Source of the DNA: Xylanibacter muris
GTDB taxonomy: Bacteria > Bacteroidota > Bacteroidia > Bacteroidales > Bacteroidaceae
Assembly: GCF_013166605.1 (NCBI RefSeq)
Contig: NZ_JABKKF010000001.1
Span: 496,001 to 560,000, forward strand
Length of the DNA stretch: 64,000 bases
Direction: 5' to 3'
How positions within the stretch are numbered: position 1 is the stretch's first letter; each line of letters starts with the position of its first letter. The notes under the pieces are model-generated. The model had not been told where the DNA came from. It worked only from the letters and a program-made list of their open reading frames with translations, and made no database searches. The position numbers and the translations under genes were made by a program. This document shows, in pieces, positions 25,211 through 33,884 of the stretch.

Positions 25211-25248
25211 TCTCAATATATTAAAATCATTCTAATACAAATTGAATT

Positions 25249-25737
25249 ATGAAAAGTTATTATTTTTGCTGTGTCTTGCATTTGTGGGTATTTGCGCAAG
25301 AAACCTCGGAGCATTTGAGATTTAAAGGCGTTCCAATTGACGGGACATTGAGTGAATATGTTGCGAAGATGAAACAAGCTGGTTTTCCCCATGTTGATAC
25401 AGAAGATGGGATTGCATTACTTCGAGGGGATTTTGCAGGTTTTAAAGGGTGTACAGTGTTGGTTTCTACTCTAAAGTCAACTAATAAGGTTAATACTATT
25501 GGAGTAATATTTCCAGAAATGGATAAATTGGCTTCGCTTGAAAACAATTATACCTGTTTGAAAACGATGCAGACAGAAAAGTATGGTGAACCGTTTGAAT
25601 GTGTAGAGAAGTTCCAAGGTTATGTCTCTCTAAAAACAGACAGTGATAAATTGCATGCATTAAGGATGGATAGATGTAAATGGTATACGGTTTATAGTAC
25701 TTCACAAGGTAATATCGAATTGTCAATAGGCAATTAA
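25249..25737 (+). CDS. Small secreted protein of unknown function
   Basis: 162 residues with a short signal-like start (MKSYYFCCVLHLWVFAQ) and a mature part beginning ETSEHLRFKGVPIDG. The middle (YVAKMKQAGFPHV, GIALLRGDFAGFKGCTVLV) and end fit a small alpha/beta family of Bacteroidales hypothetical proteins that I recognise only by pattern. Oddity: the +1 frame across the signal region reads KLLFLLCLAFVGICA, a better signal peptide, so the present start may be the product of two compensating indels. It sits 38 bp after the broken lipoprotein gene. Confidence 0.65.
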   Translation: MKSYYFCCVLHLWVFAQETSEHLRFKGVPIDGTLSEYVAKMKQAGFPHVDTEDGIALLRGDFAGFKGCTVLVSTLKSTNKVNTIGVIFPEMDKLASLENNYTCLKTMQTEKYGEPFECVEKFQGYVSLKTDSDKLHALRMDRCKWYTVYSTSQGNIELSIGN

Positions 25738-26142
25738 AGTGTAATGAGTTGTTTCGTAATACTCCGTTATTTTGATAAGATAAATACTGATGCAGTAAGA
25801 TCGCAAGCATGGATGATTTGTAATAAATATTTCTTCCTGTTCATTTTGGGATTATAGTTTCGCTAATACAGCTGTTATTGGTATAGCGATATTCCATTAG
25901 TGATATTCTATAGACAATTACAAAGCAGCCAGCTAATTCATACTGTATTACGAATTAGCTGGCTGCTTTGTGTATTTAGATATTCCTCATAAATTAAGGT
26001 TTGTCAGCCAAAACGAGGGATTCTGGTACTAAGATATGGTAAAGATATGCAATATTTCTGAAATCAAGCCTACTTTAGGCTTTACAAAGTTCGATATTAT
26101 ATAAAAGTATCGTAAGAGTTTTAGTGAAATTCCTTTAAGAGT
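25738..26142. other. Intergenic region with one strong hairpin
   Basis: No gene is supported in this 405-bp stretch between convergent neighbours. It holds the terminator-like hairpin at 25920-25971; the remainder is AT-rich with nothing recognisable. Confidence 0.55.
25920..25971. terminator. Perfect 20-bp hairpin between convergent genes
   Basis: 25920-25939 and 25952-25971 are exact reverse complements around a 12-nt loop. The plus-strand side continues GTATTTAG. It lies about 180 bp past the stop at 25737 and 170 bp before the 3' end of the zinc-ribbon gene, so it could serve either strand. Confidence 0.5.
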
Positions 26143-26412
26143 TTATTTTTTCCAGCGTTTGAGATTGGGATAGTATTGTCGCATCATTTCTTTAGCCTGT
26201 TCCACGGTCATGTTTTGTCCCGATGATTTGTTTATCTCATCGGTAAATTGGGCACAGTGATCAATCATCTGTTCCATAGTCATGTCCTGCGTGAACATGC
26301 CGTTCTTGTAGCAATAGATGCAGTAATCCTCATTGCTGCTGTTGTCAGCGTTTGTTCCCTTGATGTCGTCAGTCAGTGGCATACCACAGCTCTGACAGAA
26401 TTTTTGTTCCAT
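26143..26412 (-). CDS. Small zinc-ribbon protein
   Basis: 89 residues. The N-terminal half is a zinc ribbon with FCQSCGMPLTDD and a second pair YCIYCYKNGMF (Cys6, Cys9, Cys31, Cys34), the putative zinc-ribbon family whose members start MxxxFCQSCGMPM. The C-terminal half is helical (TMEQMIDHCAQFTDEI, EQAKEMMRQYYPNLKRW). Role unknown; no enzymatic domain. A -7 box TAACTTTG lies 45 nt upstream. Confidence 0.85.
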   Translation of the reverse strand: MEQKFCQSCGMPLTDDIKGTNADNSSNEDYCIYCYKNGMFTQDMTMEQMIDHCAQFTDEINKSSGQNMTVEQAKEMMRQYYPNLKRWKK

Positions 26413-26456
26413 ATCGTTTTTCTTTTATGAATAATAATCTCTATGCTCACTGATGA

Positions 26457-26464
26457 CAAAGTTA
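26457..26464 (-). promoter_or_regulatory. -7 box (TAACTTTG) of the zinc-ribbon gene
   Basis: CAAAGTTA on the plus strand, 45 nt before the ATG at 26412. Confidence 0.5.
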
Positions 26465-26660
26465 CTACAATTTTCTGTATTGCAGATGATTCTTGCAAGA
26501 TTTTTGATGTTCCAATGGCAAAATATACCATTAAAATGGGCTCAAAATACCTATATCATCGTGCCTCGATTATATTAGAGTCGGAAATAATGGTAATATT
26601 CATCCTGTTATATTTATCGTGTGAGCCATTTTACGAAAATTGTATGGGAAATGGAGGTAA

Positions 26661-26706
26661 AATAAAATCGGCTAAGTATTTCTTTGATCACTTAGCCGAT
26701 TTTATT
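26661..26706 (-). terminator. Terminator hairpin after tRNA-Leu
   Basis: 26661-26677 and 26690-26706 are exact reverse complements (17 bp) around a 12-nt loop, A-rich on one side and T-rich on the other. The hairpin begins 2 nt past the tRNA 3' end on the minus strand. Confidence 0.8.
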
Positions 26707-26708
26707 CG

Positions 26709-26790
26709 TACCCAGACCCGGGGTCGAACCGGGACGGATTGCTCCACTGGTGTTTGAGACCAGCGCGTCTACCGATTCCGCCATCTGGGC
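26709..26790 (-). tRNA. tRNA-Leu (CAA anticodon)
   Basis: The minus strand folds as a long-variable-arm tRNA: acceptor GCCCAGA/TCTGGGT, D arm with TGGCGGAATCGGTAGACGC, anticodon stem CTGGT/ACCAG around a CTCAAAC loop (anticodon CAA), a variable arm, and T arm CCGGTTCGACCCCGG. 82 nt without an encoded CCA. Reads UUG codons. Its promoter box stands 12 nt upstream and a strong hairpin follows. Confidence 0.95.
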
Positions 26791-26801
26791 TTTTGCGGTT
26801 G

Positions 26802-26809
26802 CAAAGATA
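26802..26809 (-). promoter_or_regulatory. -7 box (TATCTTTG) of tRNA-Leu
   Basis: CAAAGATA on the plus strand, 12 nt upstream of the mature 5' end of the tRNA. Confidence 0.7.
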
Positions 26810-26915
26810 GTTAGTTTTTTTTGAATAAACAAATAATTTGATAAAAAACTTAAATTCTTTGTGCAGTTCGAGGAATATTCGTAAATTCGAAGCGGAATTT
26901 AAATCTGTTGTTTAT

Positions 26916-28007
26916 ATGAAAACTATGAGTAATAATTATTGTGTTATTCTTGCAGGCGGAAAAGGTCGTCGTTTATGGCCTTACAGCAGAGACAGGCGTC
27001 CGAAGCAATTTATTGATTTCTTCGGATGCGGGCGTACGCAGTTGCAGCTGACATTCGACCGTATTGCAAAACTGTTGCCAAAAGATAATATAATTGTATG
27101 TACCAATGCCGAATATGCGGATATGACACATGAACAACTTCCCGAAGTTTATGAAAGTAATTTTATTATAGAGGAAGTTGGTAGAAACACTGCACCGAGC
27201 GTGACACTTGCGACTTTTATGATACAAAAGCGTAACAGTGATGCAAATATAATAGTTACACCTTCCGACCAGTTCGTGTTGAATGAGGACGCCTATGCCG
27301 AGAATGTGCGTAAGGCTTTTGATTTCGTTTCAAAGAACGAGAAACTACTGGTTATGGCCGTTAAGCCAACGCGTCCGGAACCAGGATACGGCTATATCCA
27401 GATTGGTGACAATATGGATACTTCAGGAGTGTTTTCTGTAAAGTCGTTTACGGAAAAGCCGGAGCGTGAGTTTGCCCAGATGTTTATGGACAGCGGTGAG
27501 TTTTATTGGAACACAGGATTGTTCTTAGGTTCGGCAAAATGTTTTAGCAACAGTTTTCCAAAAATGTTTCCGGAAATGCACAATAGATATGAAGAAGAAA
27601 GGAAAGAAGGTACTCCGTCAGAGAAAGAAACCTTTGCAAGGAATAACTATTCGTCATTTCCCAATTTGTCAGTAGATTATGGCGTGCTTGAAAGATGTTG
27701 TGATATATGTGTCATGACATGTGATTTCGGATGGGCCGATCTTGGTACATGGCATTCCATATATGAGTGTATGAGTAAGGGTACGGATGATAATGTTGTC
27801 GTTGATTCTAAGGTCATACTTGACGACAGTCATAACAATGTGATAAAGGTGTCAAAAGGAAAGCTTGCTGTCATTAACGGACTTGACGGGTATATCGTTG
27901 TTGAGCAGGACAATGTGCTGTTTATATGTAAAAGAGGAGATACGTCATCTTTGATTCGGAAATATGTCAATGAAATAGGCATAAAGTTCGGTGATGAGTT
28001 TATATAG
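26916..28007 (+). CDS. manC: Mannose-1-phosphate guanylyltransferase
   Basis: Makes GDP-mannose from mannose-1-phosphate and GTP for glycan and lipopolysaccharide synthesis. Marks: YCVILAGGKGRRLWPYSRDR with PKQF (pyrophosphorylase signature), EEVGRNTAPSV, GYGYIQIGD, SFTEKPERE and FYWNTGLFLG. The start is taken at MKTMSNNYC (26916), or 9 nt later; the frame is open back to 26838 but that part looks untranslated. 363 residues: it is the nucleotidyltransferase alone, without the C-terminal isomerase domain of bifunctional enzymes. A strong terminator follows, so it is monocistronic. Confidence 0.93.
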   Translation: MKTMSNNYCVILAGGKGRRLWPYSRDRRPKQFIDFFGCGRTQLQLTFDRIAKLLPKDNIIVCTNAEYADMTHEQLPEVYESNFIIEEVGRNTAPSVTLATFMIQKRNSDANIIVTPSDQFVLNEDAYAENVRKAFDFVSKNEKLLVMAVKPTRPEPGYGYIQIGDNMDTSGVFSVKSFTEKPEREFAQMFMDSGEFYWNTGLFLGSAKCFSNSFPKMFPEMHNRYEEERKEGTPSEKETFARNNYSSFPNLSVDYGVLERCCDICVMTCDFGWADLGTWHSIYECMSKGTDDNVVVDSKVILDDSHNNVIKVSKGKLAVINGLDGYIVVEQDNVLFICKRGDTSSLIRKYVNEIGIKFGDEFI

Positions 28008-28022
28008 AAAAATAATATAATT

Positions 28023-28063
28023 AATAAACGGGATGTATAAAGTTCTTATACATCCCGTTTATT
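28023..28063 (+). terminator. Terminator of the GDP-mannose pyrophosphorylase gene
   Basis: 28023-28040 pairs perfectly with 28046-28063 (18 bp, 5-nt loop), followed by GTATTTTC. Confidence 0.85.
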
Positions 28064-28127
28064 GTATTTTCATATAGCTCCTTTCGCAGCAATGCTGTCT
28101 TTGCCGCTTCGATGATTAATGGAGATT

Positions 28128-28526
28128 CTATTTTGAGAACTCTGCGTATATTCTGTCTGATATTTCCTTAAACTCCTCATCGGTCAATTTGAGTTTCGGA
28201 TTTGAGAAAATCATGTCTTTCTCGTTTTGCATGGGAATGAGGTGTATGTGTGCATGCGGTACTTCGAGTCCTAATACGGCCATGCCGACTTTTATACATG
28301 GGTAGGCTTTTTTTATCGCTTGTGCAACTTTCTTTGCAAATACCGTCATTTCTGCCAGTTCCTCATCGGTAAGGTCGAAGATATAGTCTTCTTCGCGTCT
28401 TGGTATTACCAATGTATGTCCTTTTACCAATGGGTTGATATCAAGAAAGGCATAAAACTTGTCGTTCTCCGCACATTTGTAGCTTGGTATTTCCCCGTTT
28501 GCTATCTTTGTGAAAATTCCGGCCAT
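28128..28526 (-). CDS. HIT family nucleotide hydrolase/transferase
   Basis: Cytoplasmic histidine-triad protein acting on nucleoside phosphoramidates or dinucleotides. The triad is in LEVPHAHIHLIPM (His91, His93, His95), with ANGEIPSYKCAENDKFYAFL at the start. 132 residues, usual for the HinT-like group. It lies 73 bp after greA on the same strand and is probably transcribed with it. Confidence 0.93.
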   Translation of the reverse strand: MAGIFTKIANGEIPSYKCAENDKFYAFLDINPLVKGHTLVIPRREEDYIFDLTDEELAEMTVFAKKVAQAIKKAYPCIKVGMAVLGLEVPHAHIHLIPMQNEKDMIFSNPKLKLTDEEFKEISDRIYAEFSK

Positions 28527-28599
28527 AGTGTAATGATGTTTTTTATGCTACAGTAATAGGTTGTTGTTATTTGAAAATTATCCGATAGAGTATTAACTA

Positions 28600-29067
28600 T
28601 TATGTGATGGAAATGTTTTCTATTCTCAGCCTGATGGTTCCGTTTGGAATCGTTATTTCGGCTTCGTCTCCTATTTTCTTGCCAAGCAAACCTTGCGCGA
28701 TAGGGGTCTTTATTGAAATCTTTCCTTCGCGAAGATTGGCTTCATTCTCACTTACAATGGTATATGTCATCCTTGCCTTATTAGCAAGGTTTGTCATTTC
28801 CACTTTCGTAAGAATCTGAACCGTATCTGTGCTGAGGCGTGATGTGTCTATAATCTTTGCCTCGGCTATTGCCATTTTGAGCTGATTGATTTTATTTTCG
28901 AGATGTGCCTGTGCTTCTTTGGCCGCATCGTATTCAGAATTTTCACTCAGATCGCCCTTGTCGCGGGCTTCAGCTATAGCGGCAGATGCCTTAGGACGCT
29001 CAACGCTTTCAAGGCGTTTTAACTCGGCTATCATATTATCGTAGCCTTCTTTTGACATATAAGCCAT
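28600..29067 (-). CDS. greA: Transcription elongation factor GreA
   Basis: Rescues backtracked RNA polymerase by stimulating transcript cleavage. An N-terminal coiled coil (about 1-75) carries the acidic tip ARDKGDLSENSEYDAAKEAQ, and the C-terminal FKBP-like domain has ISIKTPIAQGLLGKKIGDE. 155 residues, normal. The 5' leader between its promoter box (29202-29209) and the start contains a terminator-like hairpin. Confidence 0.96.
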   Translation of the reverse strand: MAYMSKEGYDNMIAELKRLESVERPKASAAIAEARDKGDLSENSEYDAAKEAQAHLENKINQLKMAIAEAKIIDTSRLSTDTVQILTKVEMTNLANKARMTYTIVSENEANLREGKISIKTPIAQGLLGKKIGDEAEITIPNGTIRLRIENISIT

Positions 29068-29130
29068 AATGTTGTTTGTTTTTATTAGTTAAACGATTAA
29101 ATTCTATTATTATTTGCCAAAGACAAAAAG

Positions 29131-29170
29131 AATAGGATTCCGACATTTCTTTCATGTCGGAATCCTTATC
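29131..29170 (-). terminator. Intrinsic terminator in the greA leader
   Basis: 29134-29146 pairs with 29154-29166 (13 bp, 7-nt loop), and the minus strand continues TATTCTTTTTGTC. It may simply terminate the Na/Pi symporter gene ending at 29296, but it lies downstream of the -7 box at 29202-29209 and upstream of greA, so it would also act on transcripts from that promoter. Confidence 0.7.
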
Positions 29171-29201
29171 CTGTTGTTATTATGTCTTTGTTATCTGTTT
29201 G

Positions 29202-29209
29202 CAAAGTTA
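29202..29209 (-). promoter_or_regulatory. -7 box (TAACTTTG) upstream of greA
   Basis: CAAAGTTA on the plus strand. It lies between the symporter stop and the terminator hairpin, 135 nt from the greA ATG. Confidence 0.5.
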
Positions 29210-29295
29210 GGCATAATAATCAATATTGCCAAATTAAAGATGTTAAAATATCTTTTGTATGAGTGTCGTGCTTTTTTGTTATAGACCATAGCCTT

Positions 29296-30987
29296 TCATT
29301 TCTTTCTTGTTCCCATGCGTGCTTCAACCACGTTTACGACATAGTCGCCAAGTCTTTCGCATTCGCTTATTATATCCATATACATTGTGCCGATGCCATA
29401 AGTATACTCGTGGTTGTTTACGTCGTTTATATTCTGGCTTCTCAGCTGGTTTCGGAAGTTGTTTATTTCGTTTTCAATATTGAATGACCTGTTTATGTCA
29501 AAGTTGTCTTTTCTTCCGAGAAGAAGTACATTCATTTGGGTGAGGCTGTCTTCGGTGAGTTCGAACATCTGGTGGAGGTGCTCGTATTGTTTGTCGGTGA
29601 AGTCTTCTTTCCCTTTCTTTTTCCTATTTATTGAGCGTGCGATATTATAGCAGCTGTCTCCTATGCTTTCCAATTCAGAAATTTCCCGCAACATGGCCCG
29701 TATCTTGGCTTTTGTATCATCACTGAGGTGGGCATCGCTTACTCCGTCGAGATATTTTGCAATTTCTATTTCCATGTTGTCGGAAATGCTTTCATATTTT
29801 TCAATGCGTGTAAACAGCTTGTTGAATTCCGCATCGTTGCTTATTCCGAGCAGTTGTCTTACGAATCCGAACATACGCTGTATGCGTTCTGCAAAAGACT
29901 GTATTTCTTTTTGAGCTTCAAGAACAGAGAGCTCAGGTGTTTTCATAATTGACTGGCCTCCGATATAGTGCAGGCGGAAGTCTTCTTCCTCGTCTTTTGC
30001 CTTAGGCTTGATGATTTTGCAGCAGAAGTTCTTTATCTGAGGTATAAACCATATTAATATAAATGTGTTGCACACATTGAATGATGTATGGAAAGCAGCA
30101 AGAACTACCGACAGTTTTGCTGCGTCGAGCGTAGACGGTTCCTGCGGATTGTATCCTACGAGGTTGCATGCCATGTTTACAAACGGATAGAAGCAGCATA
30201 GAACCCAGATGACACCGAATACATTGAATACCAGGTGGGCGAATGCGGCACGGCGTGCCTGCACGTTTGCTGTCATGGCGGCAAGGTTTGAGGTGATTGT
30301 CGTTCCGATATTCTCACCGAGGACGAGGGCTATACCCATGTATATAGGGAGTACTCCGCTTGAGCATAACACCATTGTTATGGCCATGAGGGCCGCAGAC
30401 GACTGCATGCAGAACGTTAGTACCGTACCTATTATCAGAAATGCGATTATTGTGAAGTAACTTGTTACATCGAAAGAGCTGAAGAATTCAACTACAGACT
30501 GGTTGTGTGCCAGATCCATTTCCTTTCCGGTATTGCTGAGTGTCGCCAGAGCAAAAAACATGAAAGCAACTCCAAAAAGAAAGTCTCCCACATAGCGATA
30601 ACGTCGTCTGTAAATCAGAATGATTGCTATGAAGAAGACTGGAAAAACTATATTTGTGAAATTAAAAGAGAAGCCTAGGCTCATTATCCATGCCGTGAAT
30701 GTCGTTCCGATGTTGGCTCCCATTATGACCGATATTGCTTGTGACAGAGTCAGTAGTCCTGCGTTGACAAATGATACGGTCATTACTGTCGTGGCTGTTG
30801 ACGACTGTACGGAAGTTGTTACGAACATACCTGTAAGCAGGCCGGTGAAGCGGTTCTTGGTCATTGTGCCGAGCACATGGCGGAGCTGAGAGCCAGCCAT
30901 CTTTTGTAAGGCCTCGCTCATTACTTTCATTCCATAAATCAGCAATGCAAGTGAGCCTATAATTTTAAAAATAATCCAAATAGACAT
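29296..30987 (-). CDS. Na/Pi cotransporter family protein with PhoU-like C-terminal domain
   Basis: Sodium-coupled phosphate transporter of the inner membrane. Two inverted Na_Pi_cotrans repeats carry the substrate motifs TTSVQSSTATTVMTVSF and CMQSSAALMAITMVLCS; about nine helices up to residue 320. After about 350 a helical PhoU-like domain follows (QKEIQSFAERIQRMFGF, ISDNMEIEIAKYL). 563 residues, as usual for the YjbB/NptA type. It is divergent from the nucleoside kinase gene, with 89 bp between the starts. Confidence 0.92.
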   Translation of the reverse strand: MSIWIIFKIIGSLALLIYGMKVMSEALQKMAGSQLRHVLGTMTKNRFTGLLTGMFVTTSVQSSTATTVMTVSFVNAGLLTLSQAISVIMGANIGTTFTAWIMSLGFSFNFTNIVFPVFFIAIILIYRRRYRYVGDFLFGVAFMFFALATLSNTGKEMDLAHNQSVVEFFSSFDVTSYFTIIAFLIIGTVLTFCMQSSAALMAITMVLCSSGVLPIYMGIALVLGENIGTTITSNLAAMTANVQARRAAFAHLVFNVFGVIWVLCCFYPFVNMACNLVGYNPQEPSTLDAAKLSVVLAAFHTSFNVCNTFILIWFIPQIKNFCCKIIKPKAKDEEEDFRLHYIGGQSIMKTPELSVLEAQKEIQSFAERIQRMFGFVRQLLGISNDAEFNKLFTRIEKYESISDNMEIEIAKYLDGVSDAHLSDDTKAKIRAMLREISELESIGDSCYNIARSINRKKKGKEDFTDKQYEHLHQMFELTEDSLTQMNVLLLGRKDNFDINRSFNIENEINNFRNQLRSQNINDVNNHEYTYGIGTMYMDIISECERLGDYVVNVVEARMGTRKK

Positions 30988-31076
30988 ATTTTATTATAAA
31001 AATTGGTGTAAAGACCGTTGTAATCTCATTTTTTAGGATTATCTTTACTGACATTAAACTTTAAAACCCAAAGCTT

Positions 31077-32738
31077 ATGGAGCAAATGTTACAAATCCGT
31101 TGCAAAAATAATAAAAAAACAATAAATATTTGCATAGGAAGTACACTTTCTGACGTCTATGATAAAATTAATCTTAATATGAAGTTCGGGCCTGTGGCCG
31201 CAAAAGTCAACAATAAAGTTGAAGGATTATGTTATAGGCTGTATCATAATAAGGATGTTGAATTCATAGATTTGCATTATTCCTCAGGCTCGCGTATTTA
31301 TTCACGTAGTCTTTTCTTTGTGCTTTGCAAGGCTGTGAGTGATATTTATCCGGAAGCAAAGGTTGTTATCGACATTCCTGTGAGTAACGGTTATTATTGT
31401 GATTTGCAGTTTGGCAGAGCTGTTACTATGGACGATGCCGACCGTATACGTCGCAGAATGCAGGAAATAATAGATGCTGATATTCCCATACAAAGGCATG
31501 AGGTTACTACGGAAGAGGCAATCAGGGTATTTGGAGAAAGGGGAGAAGAGTCAAAGGTAAAACTTCTCCATAGCATAGGTGCGCTATATACCGTTTATTA
31601 TGATATAGACGGCTATTGTGATTACTATTACGGAACTTTGCTTCCACGTACATCGGGACTTCATCTTTTCGGACTTGAAAAGTATTATGACGGCCTGCTT
31701 TTAAGGATTCCGTCTCAGGATAATCCTTCTGTTCTCGGAGACCTTGTCCGTCAGGATAAGATGTTTGAGATATTTAAGGAGCACCATCTTTGGCAGGAGC
31801 TGCTTGGCTTAAGAACCATAGGTGATTTGAATGAAGCTGTGGCAAAGGGACATACAACCGAACTGATAAATTTGTCGGAGGCACTTCAGGAAAAGAAAAT
31901 ATCAAGGATTGCCGATGATATTGCCTCACGAAAGGGTGTGAAGATGGTGCTTATTGCTGGTCCGTCGTCAAGTGGAAAGACCACAGCCTGCAAACGTCTG
32001 TCAATACAGTTGCTTACAAACGGTATCAGGCCGATACCCATATCGTTGGACGATTATTTCGTTGATCGTGATAAAACACCACGTGATGAGACGGGAGACT
32101 ACGATTTTGAAAGCCTTTATTCGCTTGACATACCATTGCTTAACAGGCAGATGAATGCGTTGTTCGCCGGTGAGGAGGTTGAGTTGCCGAAATATAATTT
32201 TCAGACAGGCAAGAGTGAGAGGAGTGGAAGAAAACTGCGTCTTAAGGGCAACGAGGTGCTTGTGGTGGAAGGCATTCATGCTCTTAATCCTGAACTTACA
32301 GCGCAGATTCCCGAGGAACATAAGTTTAAGGTTTATGCCTCTGCCCTTACCACAATATTGCTTGACACTCATAATTATGTGCCTACAACGGATAACCGTC
32401 TTTTGAGGCGTATCATACGTGATTATAAATATCGCGGTGTTAGTGCCCGGGAGACAATCCGCCGCTGGCCTTCAGTAAGGGCGGGAGAGAATAAATGGAT
32501 ATTCCCGTATCAGGAAAATGCGGATGTTATGTTTAATACAGCCATGCTGTTTGAACTTGCTGTCATAAAGACACAGGCAGAGCCTTTGCTTGAACTTGTC
32601 CCGGAAAACGCTCCGGAGTATAGTGAGGCATATCGTCTTTTGAAATTCCTTAGGTATATAAAGCCTATACCATACCGTTCTGTTCCTCCGACATCCCTGT
32701 TGCGTGAATTCCTTGGCGGCAGTTCGTTTAAATATTAG
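31077..32738 (+). CDS. Nucleoside kinase with N-terminal TGS and aminoacyl-tRNA-synthetase-like editing domain
   Basis: Bacteroidetes-type uridine-kinase-like protein of 553 residues. N-terminal TGS-like domain (1-65), then a threonyl/alanyl-tRNA-synthetase second-additional-type domain (about 70-250), then a phosphoribulokinase/uridine kinase domain with P-loop GPSSSGKTT (295-303), PISLDDYFVDRDKTPRDETG and VVEGIHALNPELT. It phosphorylates uridine or a related nucleoside; the role of the synthetase-like half is not known to me. A strong terminator follows. Confidence 0.9.
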   Translation: MEQMLQIRCKNNKKTINICIGSTLSDVYDKINLNMKFGPVAAKVNNKVEGLCYRLYHNKDVEFIDLHYSSGSRIYSRSLFFVLCKAVSDIYPEAKVVIDIPVSNGYYCDLQFGRAVTMDDADRIRRRMQEIIDADIPIQRHEVTTEEAIRVFGERGEESKVKLLHSIGALYTVYYDIDGYCDYYYGTLLPRTSGLHLFGLEKYYDGLLLRIPSQDNPSVLGDLVRQDKMFEIFKEHHLWQELLGLRTIGDLNEAVAKGHTTELINLSEALQEKKISRIADDIASRKGVKMVLIAGPSSSGKTTACKRLSIQLLTNGIRPIPISLDDYFVDRDKTPRDETGDYDFESLYSLDIPLLNRQMNALFAGEEVELPKYNFQTGKSERSGRKLRLKGNEVLVVEGIHALNPELTAQIPEEHKFKVYASALTTILLDTHNYVPTTDNRLLRRIIRDYKYRGVSARETIRRWPSVRAGENKWIFPYQENADVMFNTAMLFELAVIKTQAEPLLELVPENAPEYSEAYRLLKFLRYIKPIPYRSVPPTSLLREFLGGSSFKY

Positions 32739-32788
32739 CCGGTTCAGTCAGACGGGAATGGCAACACAGAGTTGGCGACTGACATTAA

Positions 32789-32840
32789 ACAGGAGGATGT
32801 TTTCTCTTTTTATTGAAGGCATCCTCCTGTCTGTGTTTTT
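32789..32840 (+). terminator. Terminator of the nucleoside kinase gene
   Basis: ACAGGAGGATG (32789-32799) pairs with CATCCTCCTGT (32820-32830), followed by CTGTGTTTTT. Confidence 0.8.
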
Positions 32841-32937
32841 GTCGGCATAGACTTTTAAGGCATGCTTTATTATTTGCAGTGATTCATGTGGCAGTTGTAA
32901 GTATGATTTTTAAATCGGCTACGATTGGTATCCGACT

Positions 32938-33594
32938 TTATATCTTTTCTCCGTAGCATAGATCACCGGCATCTCCGAATCCTGGTACGATATACTTGTG
33001 ACTGTTCATTTTCGGGTCAACAGCTCCGCACCATATTGTCGTGTTGTCGGGGAATGTGTGTTTGATGTGTTCTATTCCTTCCGGTGTGGCTATCACACAG
33101 GCAATATGTATGTGTCTTGGTGTCCCTTTCTGTATGAAAGCTTTGTATCCGAGTTCCATAGAGCCTCCGGTGGCAAGCATTGGATCTGCAATGATAAGGG
33201 TTTTATCCTCAACAGACGGAGCGGCAAGGTATTCGACATGAATGCCGACTTCGGTATGTTCTTCGTTTGTATATGTTCTGTATGCGCTTACGAAAGCGTT
33301 GTCGGCATGGTCGAAAATGTTGAGGAATCCTGTGTGGAACGGAAGGCCGGCGCGCAACACTGTTGCAATCACTACATTGTCTGTCGGAAGGTTTTCTGTA
33401 GCGGTTCCGAGAGGGGTTTCCACATCTTGCTTTGCATATCTGAAAGTCTTGCTGATTTCGTAAGCTTCTATCTCACCGATTCTCATAATGTTGTTGCGGA
33501 ACAGCAGGCGGTTCTTCTGATAGTCCTTGTCGCGTATTTCTGCAAGGTATCTGTTTAAGACGGAATTTGTTTTATTGAAAATGTTAATCTGCAT
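32938..33594 (-). CDS. upp: Uracil phosphoribosyltransferase
   Basis: Salvage of uracil with PRPP to UMP. PRPP-binding motif IIADPMLATGGSMELG, and VLRAGLPFHTGFLNIF and GAVDPKMNSHKYIVPGFGD, the uracil-binding C-terminal loop. 218 residues, normal. A -7 box TATTTTTG stands 60 nt upstream. It is convergent with the nucleoside kinase, which also feeds UMP. Confidence 0.95.
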   Translation of the reverse strand: MQINIFNKTNSVLNRYLAEIRDKDYQKNRLLFRNNIMRIGEIEAYEISKTFRYAKQDVETPLGTATENLPTDNVVIATVLRAGLPFHTGFLNIFDHADNAFVSAYRTYTNEEHTEVGIHVEYLAAPSVEDKTLIIADPMLATGGSMELGYKAFIQKGTPRHIHIACVIATPEGIEHIKHTFPDNTTIWCGAVDPKMNSHKYIVPGFGDAGDLCYGEKI

Positions 33595-33653
33595 ATACAG
33601 TGTTTATAAGTGTAAAATATTGATTATTATTGGTCTGTAAACGTAAAACCGTG

Positions 33654-33661
33654 CAAAAATA
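33654..33661 (-). promoter_or_regulatory. -7 box (TATTTTTG) of upp
   Basis: CAAAAATA on the plus strand, 60 nt upstream of the ATG at 33594. Confidence 0.5.
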
Positions 33662-33798
33662 ATGAAAATCCCTGTTTTTGCAAAGTGAGAGTTGCAAAAC
33701 TATTGTTGCATGTTAGATTTTTTAATACTTTAACCTAAAAAGGTTTATAACCAGATATTTCAAGATATAAAATCTTTGCCCGAAATTTATTTTTTTAC

Positions 33799-33806
33799 TA
33801 ACTTTG
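33799..33806 (+). promoter_or_regulatory. Promoter of pckA (TAACTTTG, with TTTG at 33775-33778)
   Basis: A consensus -7 box with a -33 TTTG 20 nt upstream: a full Bacteroidetes promoter, 79 nt before the ATG at 33885. Confidence 0.75.
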
Positions 33807-33884
33807 CACCCGATTGATAAGATTATAATCAGTTGATAACTATTTTCAGAATAATATTCACAACTAAATACATTTAAATTAAAA

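Noticed and set aside
26443..26757. 104-codon plus-strand frame
   Set aside because: Runs through the terminator hairpin and into the tRNA-Leu gene.
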